The notes below the pieces were generated by a model. The model saw nothing but the letters and a program-made list of their open reading frames with translations. It was not told the origin of the DNA and made no database searches. Shown piece by piece: positions 15,201 to 25,100 of a stretch of DNA of 64,000 nt. The stretch is taken from the NCBI RefSeq assembly GCF_001039355.2, contig NW_019774292.1:139099-203098 (forward strand), read 5' to 3'. The translations under genes were made by a program, and so were the position numbers. Position 1 is the first letter of the stretch; each line of letters begins with the position of its first letter. The stretch comes from Lingula anatina. Lineage: Eukaryota; Brachiopoda; Lingulata; Lingulida; Lingulidae.

Positions 15201-18200
15201 GAGTGGTGGTCAGTGCATATGACCTAGGTATCCCACAATACAACAGCAGTATGACTATTGTCCTCAACGTCCAAGATGTCAATGATAATATCCCACAATT
15301 CCAACAGAATCCGTACCGGGTGCAGGTCAGGGAGGACACTTCTGTCAATCAGAAATTCCTTCAAGTCAACGCCACAGATCTGGACTCCGGGAACAATGCT
15401 CGGATCACATATCGGCTCCAAGGAACAGCCGCTGGGCAGGCATTTGGCATCTTCTCCAACGATGGTTGGGTGTATCTACGTGAGGCGTTAGATAGAGAAC
15501 GACAGCAGGAGTATAGGATGAACGTCTTAGCCATAGATAATGGTATTCCAGAGAAAACGGCCACTGCATCTCTTATTGTTACTGTGACTGATGCCAATGA
15601 TGAGAGGCCACAGTTTACTGGACTTCCATATCAGTTTTACTTCCCAGAAAACCAGGCAGTCAGCAGTGTGGTTGCCACGGTAACTGCTACTGACAATGAC
15701 ACAGGGGTCAACGCCAGGCTCAGGTACTCCATGATTTCCTCCAATGAATATTTTGACATTAATACGGACAGTGGAGAAATCCTTTCCAAAAAGGAACTTG
15801 ACCGAGAAACGAGGGATCACTACAATTTCAATATTCGTGTCACTGATCAGGGAAATCCTCCTCTCAGTGCCTCGGCTGAGGTGTCCATTTTTATTCAGGA
15901 TTTGAACGACAACAGCCCCAGATTCCTGCAGACAGGATTGTACCGCGCAGATGTACTGGAGAACCAGGTCAAGGGGACCTCCGTTATTAAAGTCTCCGCT
16001 TATGATGATGACTTCGGTGTAAATGGGACTGTGTCCTATGCCTTTGATGCTAGTGTTGGTACGGACTACCAGATGTTCCACATCCACCTACGCACTGGTT
16101 TAATTACAACAGCGGAGGTACTGAACAGAGCAGTGAAGAGCAAGTATTCCCTGACTGTCATAGCAAGGGATGGCGGGACTCCCCACCAGGAGAGCAAGAA
16201 GATTGTAGAAATCACCGTTCTAGATGATGGTACCCCTGACCAGCCTGGTTCACCCTCCAAGTTCTTGACATTTGATATCCAGGAAGGCATTCCTATTGGT
16301 TCTGTCATAGGCAGTGCCAGGCTGCAAAATGACCACCCAGAATTGATGGCTTACTATCTCATCAGTAGTCGACCGCTGGATATTGCCATATTTGGCGTGA
16401 ACACCACCACTGGTGCCATCTACAGTGCAAGGGAGGTAGACTTTGAAGCGAGTTCCACTTACAGTCTCATTGTCAATGCAGTTGACAGTCACATCTATAC
16501 AACAGCTATCAATGTCACCATCAATGTTGCCGACATCAACGACAATGCCCCATTATTTGAAAACGACCCAATTTGGACCAGTGTGCGTGAAAACGTTGGT
16601 GTCAATCATTTGGTGTATACGTTCCATGCTAATGACAGAGACAGCGGTGATAACGGGCGTGTGATGTACAGTATAGTCAGCCAGTCGCCCAGTGGAGCGT
16701 ACTTCTCTATTGATGCCTACTCTGGAGCCCTGAGGACGACCAGGAACATTGACCACGAGATTATCAATCAGGTAACGATGTGGAATATGGCATGATTGAA
16801 TATGAAGAGTTCAGAGTGAAAGTTTGAATTGTGCACTTTATGAAAATGAAATTCATGTTGCAATGAACAGATGTAGACATATGGAGAAAAATAGGAAGAA
16901 CTCAAAACAAGTGAGGAAATATGAGAAAATAGAATACAAGTTACTATTTAGAAGGTCAAACTCTGAAAGTGTTATAAAAATAATAAAAGTGAAATTTATT
17001 TTTTAGGTCACTCTGATTGTCCGTGCCACTGACCAAGCCACAAATATAAATGACCGTAAAGAGACGACAGTGACTGTCTTAGTGAGTATTGAGGATGAGA
17101 ACGACAATGCCCCGATCTTTGTGTCCAGAAATAAGACGTTCCTGTTTGAAGATGAGCCGGTGGGATATCCGCTGATGTACGTGATTGCTGTGGACAAGGA
17201 TTCTGGCCAGAACGGTAACGTCACCTACAGCATTGTATCCGGAGACGTGGATCACCATTTTGCCTTGGATTCCAATACAGGTAATATAAGAATTTAGTTC
17301 ATATGTCTGTGTGATTAGATACTGCATACAAATCTTGTAGCTTACCTTGCATTTCACTGTCACTTTAAGTCTGGCTACCTCACCATTCTGTCTTGGATTC
17401 TTTCACTGGCAATATTATATAACTTAGTAATTAACCGCAATATTGGACACATGACTAAAAGTATACTGCTTAATTAACTGCCAGGTCAAATACATGGCAA
17501 ATAATTGCTTATGTCTTAATTGAGTTTGATTGATCAAAATTCAATACTTGTCTAACTTAATTATAGGCTATCATTGATCAGTTATGATAAGCTTACATTT
17601 CATGTCTTAAACGTTTGTTTAATTGATTTACACATTAAGGTCAGTTAAGATGAACGCAATTCTGTGGTTAAGACTCCATAACTGTCCAGTTGATGTATTG
17701 ACTCTCCAAAAACTTAATTATAAATATATACTTGTTTGCTCAGTTATTTATTTATTTTAAAAATAATTTATCTATTCTTGTCCACCCTAGGCCTGCTAAC
17801 AATCTCCTCCATATTGGACAGAGAGCGTGAAGAACAGTATATCCTCAACGTCAGTGCAACGGACCATGGCAGTCCTTCCCGTCACAGCGCCACCCAGCTG
17901 GTCACCATACAAGTCATTGACGTGAACGATAACCCCCCAAAGTTTGAGCAGACCGTCTATAGGGCTAATGTCACCGAGAACATGTCCGCCCCGACGTATG
18001 TTACCACCCTGAGAGCCACGGATCTGGACAGAGGTAAAGCTACACTAATATGTAGATAAAAATGTCTTACGTCACCAACAATCTGTAAACTTATAGGTTA
18101 AACCCTTCAAACTACTATTGTTCGATCAGCACTGAATTGAATCAGGAAAATTTACAAGAGCTGGCGTTACTGCAGATGTCTGTTAGCTGACAGTATGGAT

Positions 18201-19109
18201 TTTACATGCCTTCTTATATGACCTTGATATGATGAGTATGGCAGGAGTTGTCACTGAATACCTCTAACTTATACCTAATACATACTTTATCTGATATCCT
18301 TGTTGTTTCTCTACTAGGTCCTAATGGAGACCTGATCTACCTTATCCCGTATGGGATAGCAGGGAACAAGTTTGGGGTCAATAATGTCACAGGAGTGGTC
18401 AGTACGAGAGAGGAATTGGACAGAGAGGCTCAGAGCTCTTACATCATCACAGGTACAGAGATACATTGTTTATTTTATAGATACATTGTTTATTTTATTC
18501 TGAATTGTGAGCAGACGCACAGGAAATAAAAACTTTTCCTGTTTCCCTATATCAGCAAGTCAAGTAGTCAAAATTAGCGGTTATCTAACTTTTTTTACGA
18601 CAGCATTATTCATGAACATTGCATACAGAATTATAACTCGCCACATTTGCAGAAACTATACAGGAGTTTATGGGTATCTAATAATAGGTTGTTTTCTTGA
18701 AATTCAAATTTTTGCTCAAAATCTGCTTGCAAAATATTAATTTAAACAAATGGAAAGCAAACATGAGTTGCATTCAGTTTTTCTAACAAAATTTTTTTTC
18801 GACAAGCAATTATATATTCAGTTTATTCTTGTGTTTGTGCTTTTTAGCCTACGTGCGAGACAACGCATACCCGTCCCAGTACGACACGGCTACCATCATA
18901 GTGGACGTACTGGACACCAACGACCACACACCAGTGTTCAAGAATGAAATTTATCGCCTAACTGTACCAGAAAACTCTGATGACACAGAGATCCACCAGG
19001 TGGCAGCAATGGACGCAGATTCTGGCACTAACGGCCAGATAAGCTACACCATATCTGGTACGTGAAAACTATTAGCCATTGTTCGTAGTACTTCTTTATT
19101 TCTCTTCTT

Positions 19110-19144
<35 letters not shown>

Positions 19145-22100
19145 TTTTCTTTTATTTATTTTTTTCACATTAAATTTGTGTATAGATAGGCACGATGCAG
19201 AATATTCACAACAAAAGATCACGTCTTGTCCAGGATGGTTTGATAGCCCTATTATATCTTTTTTGTCTTTTTGTACTATTGAAGACCCTTTGAGGTCCAA
19301 ATATCTTTTAAATTAGTCACATTTTCTCTGGTATTTTCTTGAAATTGGTTTAAACTTATTTATTGATCACAAAGAGAACTTGTATTTGCGTCATATCTGG
19401 TTTGCTGAATGTTTTGTCAATTCTCTTTCTTAGTCACTCATGTTTAACCAAACAAACTTCTGACTAACTGTTTTGATGCAGTAATTTTCCTGTATTTTTC
19501 TTCATGATCAAGTAAGACAAAGGTTAGAATAAATACACTCTTGTGTTTAAAATCATCAGCTGAAATAAGAAGATAAATGGAGTGCAAGGAACAACACATT
19601 GCTTTACCAATTTGACAAAAATTACAGTCTTTTGATTTTGGATGTGGTTCATAAAAGGTTCATGTGACACCAATTGATTTGAGGCATTTTCTATTTTATG
19701 GGTTCACATTTTAAGTTGGTAGGGCGCAGTTTTCACATTTCCATAGACCTTACCTATTAACTGATATTTATATAATCACAGGGAAAAGATTCAATGGCAT
19801 TTTCTCATCAAATTCACTCTGAAGTTTTGTTTAGTCTGGCACAGCCTGGAAGTTCTGAGAGGAAAAATATATTATGGTGGTACATGTTGGAACTTTGGTA
19901 ATCTGAACAAGGTTATGTTTTATGAAGTAATACTTCCACTGACCTGCCATACATGTTATGTTTTATGAAGTAATACTTTCACTGACCTGCCATACATGTT
20001 TGGTAATCTGAACAAGGTTATGTTTTATGTAGTAATACTTTCACTGACCTGCCATACATGTTATGTTTTATGAAGTAATACTTTCACTGACCTGCCATAC
20101 ATGTTTGGTAATCGGAACAGACATTAGTGTTAAACGGTGACATTCGCACAAACCACCCTCCATTTTGTCATAATTTGAACAGGCATTTGTTTTATCAGAT
20201 AATACTTTTTCAAGCCATGCATATTTTCATCTTAATTCAAACAGGCAGAATATTTATCAGTTAATAGTTTCACCACGGATATATTATTTCATCTTAATTT
20301 GAACAGGCTTATGTTTTATCAAGAAATATGCCAAGCATTGTTTCATTACTTACTGCAGTAACCACAATATTATGACAATAAACACAGTCGCCTAATTTCA
20401 TATCAACATTCCTCAACTTCAGCTGGCAATGAAGGAGGCAAGTTTTCTATAGACCCCACCACAGGTGCCTTGTCTTGTGATGCCTTGGATAGAGAGAGAC
20501 AGGACCAATATCACCTGACCATCACAGCTACAGACAACGGACAGCCACCTCGCAGTGGGACATGCACAGTGATAGTCATTGTTTCTGATCTGAACGACAA
20601 CAGTCCCGTGTTCCGTAGACCTCGTTACACGGCCACGTTGTTGGAGGACGTACCAGTGAACACACCCGTTGTGAATGTCAGTGCCACAGACGCAGATGCA
20701 GGCAATAATCGTATCATAACTTACTCCCTTAATAACGACTCCCAAACAGATGGACTGTTTAAGATTAACAATGTTACAGGGGAAATTCTTACTGCAGGGT
20801 GAGTGTTTTGGCTAAGTCTGATGTGTTATCAGACCAAGTAGATAGATGTTGATTATGCATTGTTGTGGGTTTAGTATAAAAAATACCTTATGTGAAAAAC
20901 AAAGATTTTAATATATTTATTTATTGTTTTTTTACAGTTTTGTTGCAGAAATTATTGTAATAAATCTTTGATTAAATATTTATGTATGGGCTGTGTAACA
21001 TAGGTGTAATAACAGCTTGATAAATTAATGATTTCGTTTAAGAATAAAACCAAGGTAAATAGGTAAATAGACTGAGCAACTTAGTGTGGATTGTTTTCAG
21101 ACATTTTGATCGTGAGAAGAAAAGCAGCTTCACTTTTGAAGTCACTGCTACAGATGGTGGTCTCTACGACCCTCGTCAGCAGAAAGTGACCATAGCTGTG
21201 ACCATAGACGATGTCAATGACAATGCCCCTGTGTTCACAACAACACAACTGACCATTAACGCCTCCACGGGACTCCAAAATGGCCACCAGCTGACGCAGA
21301 TCCGTGCTGCAGACAAGGATGCAGGAAGTAACGCCCAGATTGTCTACACTATATCTCCTGAGTCAGACTTTTTTGCTATCAACCCCAACACTGGTTGGGT
21401 GGTAGTAAAGGGCGCCAGTCTCGGGGAGTCTTCTGTAGGATATCATCAGCTACAGCTTATAGCCACAGACAGGGGGTCACCACCACTGTCGTCAGTGGGT
21501 AAGTGGTTCATACCCAAAGGGGTCTTAAATACTCGGACATGAGCTCTTTCCATGGAAAAGCTGAATTCCGCTTTTTTTGTAATTCAATTCTGATGGTTCC
21601 TGAGATTCGTCAGGGTTAGGTGTTGGGTCCCATGAAAAATGTTCAGAGTTTTTTTTTTTTTTTTTTACTTAGGCTTATGTCTGATACTTGTGTACAGTTT
21701 TCTTTGAAGAACACATGCTTCAGCTCTGTTGTAGAATTGAGTTGTTCCTTTGCTTATTACTTTGTGAGGCATTTACTTTAAGATCAGTCAGTAAGTTGGT
21801 TTTTGCCTGCTCATGTTGATACCTATTAGTGGAAAGTAAACATATACATAATATACAAGACTGCTATTTACAATATTAACTTGGGATTTTCATTGTTATA
21901 CAAAACTAAGCTAAACAGTTTGAATTTTTAAATAAAATTGTCAAGGTTTGTGATTGTGATATGTATTGGTATGGAATAAATCTGTAATGTTGTTAAACTT
22001 TTCTTGTTCTTTTCTTCTTTCAGGAGTCCTTGGAATTCGTGTTGGCAACCCCAATGTGGGTGTCCTGCGTTTCACTAACCACACCTACTCTGTGTACCTG

Positions 22101-25100
22101 ATGGAAAACACGCCAAGAGGCACCAATGTTGTCAAGGTGACGGCAAACTTTGTCGGAGGTGGTTCAGGAACAATACAGTACAGCTTTGCCAGCGGAAATG
22201 AAGATAAAACTTTCAGGATTGACTCACAGGGTATGTATGTATATGTGTGTGCTCAGACAGGACTTGTTTAGGTCAGACTTGCACTATTAGACTGGGGTTA
22301 CCTTGTGTGTGTGCTTGCTATGTTATGCTATAAGCAGTTTGAAATAATTTGAAAATGATAATGAATCCAACTTTAAGCAACAAAATAGATTCCCATCACA
22401 GATAAATTGATGTAAATTTTTGTGAGTCAGCCTGTTTAGAAAATCACAATTGATATTTTTATTGACAGGTCAAATAAAGATCAATGATAACAGCAAGCTG
22501 GACTATGAGACCACTGTACGCATGCGTCTCATCGTGGTGGCGTCTGCAGATCAGTCATATGGCTACACCACAGTATGGATCAATCTGCGCGACGAGAACG
22601 ACAATGCGCCCCGTTTTGCCCAGGAGAGGTACATCTCATCTACCTGGGAGGGGAAGGAGAGAAACACCTATGTCACTCAGGTAGGTTGATTATAAACACT
22701 TATGTCACTCAGGTAGGTTGATAATAAACACCTATGTCACTCAGGTAGGTTGATAATAAAAACCTATGTCACTCAGGTAGGTTGATTATAAACACCTATG
22801 TCACTCAGGTAGGTTGGTTATGAAAGTATATGAGGATGGTGGTTAGGGAGGAAAATCACTCGTAGATGTTGATGGCTGTAAAATGAAAGTACCTGTCACT
22901 TTGTTGGTTTGTGTTATGAGACTTATAATTCCCTTACAGCTTGATGTTTAAAGAGAAAAAGTGTATTTCATTTTGACTGTATACCTTAGGCATAACTGGG
23001 ATAATGATAGTTAACACCTATTTTGAGCAGTGACCACTGAACCATATCTTTGATTTCTTCCAGGTCTCTGCCACGGATGCAGACAGTGGCACCAACGGCC
23101 AGATCACCTACACCATTATCAACGGCAACGTCGATGACGCCTTCATCATCAGTCCTCCTCGCAGCGGGATCGTCATGGCGAACATTGAACTGGACCGCGA
23201 GATCCACAGCTCATATCGTCTTGAGATCGAGGCCAAGGACCAGGGCGCCAACCCGCGCTCCAGTACTTGTACTCTGAGGATTAATGTTGTAGATGTGAAT
23301 GATAACTCCCCCATCTTCCCCATGGCCAGTCCCGTGGATGTAGATGAAGGTGCGGTGAATTTTAATGGAAAAGTATAAATGTAGATATTTGGAATGTCAT
23401 ATGTTTTTCTGAGGTTCCTAAATATTATTTTCTAAAAATATGTACAATTCTTAAATCGTCTATTTCTTGAATGATCACCTTACCAAGAAAACATTGTCTT
23501 GGGATGATATCTTTGGTCAGTTTCATACAATATATTCCCTCCTCCTCCCAGGAATTGATGTCGGGTCAATAATCACCACTATAACTGCCAATGACGTGGA
23601 TCTCAATCCTGACCTGAAGTACGAGTTTGCCGAGGATGGCAACCCTGACAACACCTTCAGTATTGACCGGTTCAGTGGCAGGATCACCCTCACAAAACCA
23701 CTGGACAGGGAGCAGAGGGCACAGTATACCCTGAAAATAAAGGTGAGAACTCATCTGTCATGGTGTAAAGTTGATATGTATGTGATAAATATATATTATG
23801 AAGCAAACAGGCGCTTAAATGTTTTAAAGATGAGACTAAAGGTTGAAATGCTCCTGAAGATCAGCTTTCAGTTTAGTTTTCAATTGCAACTTTTAATATT
23901 TTGATTCAGTAGTGTAAAACTGACAAAGAGAATTCAGTAGATATGTAAGTTCAAGTAAGACTTACGCGGATTATAAGGTAATGCTCAGTTGATAGATTTC
24001 CTAGTGAGTATTTTGAATTTACTTCCCCACACAATACTTTCTCCTATACAAGATATGTTTTTCTATATTTTCAGGCCACAGATGGTATCCACCCGACCTA
24101 CACAGACCTGGTGATCAACGTGATTGACGAGAATGACAACAGTCCCAAATTCCTCCAGGAGTCGTACCAAGTGACTCTGCCAGAACTGACTCCCCCCAAT
24201 GCCTACATCATTACAGTTCAGGCGACTGACGCAGACTCTGGATCTAACTCCCAGATCACCTATAGTATCATTGGTGCCGCCAGAGACGATGGCTTCTATG
24301 TAGATCCGCAGTCTGGTAGGTTGCTATGCTGAAAAAAAGAACATTCAGTTTGTGCACATAAACAGAAACTATTCTTATCACTTTGCTGTTGCATGTTTTC
24401 TTGCCTTGTTAGCTTAACCATGTAATGGACAATGCTTGTTCTTTTAGTTTGCCAAAAACAATCTTTTTAATAGTGATTTTCTTGTTATAGTTCAATTTGA
24501 AAATGCTTCTATGGAAAAATAGATTAATGAAAAAATTTTGCTTTTTGCAATCAAAACAAAGCGTTTTTTTCTTTGAACCTAAACATATTAATGAGTGTTG
24601 TCTGTGTCCCTGTTTCAGGTGCCATATACACCAACAAGACCATCCACTTTGACTCCAGTCAGCACACCTATCAGCTGGTCATCAAGGCCACTGACCACGG
24701 CCGGACGCCACTGACCGATGTGGTGGCCGTCAGGATACAGGTCACTGATATCAACGACCATTCACCTGAGTTTACTAAGAAAAACTACAGGTAAGTTGTA
24801 TGTGTAGAGAAATATAGAGAACAATAACTGCAGATATGTGATATGTGTAGAGAAATATTGAATAAATTGCTAGTTGTGCTGGTATACACACTCAAACAAA
24901 TGAAAGAGATGACAACAGATAGCAGCTGGGAGACAAATGGATCTTATACTCAGCTGTGGTAAATGGATTTTGATTGATTGTATCCTATTATGTTTCAGTA
25001 TTGCTGTTAATTTTTGACAGAAAATGGCTGAATCTAAAAGATTTTATATCAATTTGAAGTCCTCCATGTTAACCTTGCCTTATGTTTCTTTCCAGTGTCC

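Noticed and set aside
15527-16087. 186-codon open frame on the minus strand inside dachsous exon 6
   Set aside because: Antisense shadow of a strongly supported cadherin exon.
22484-22684. Alternative-frame open reading frame over dachsous exon 14
   Set aside because: Overlaps the correct cadherin frame carrying LRDENDNAPRF; a shadow.
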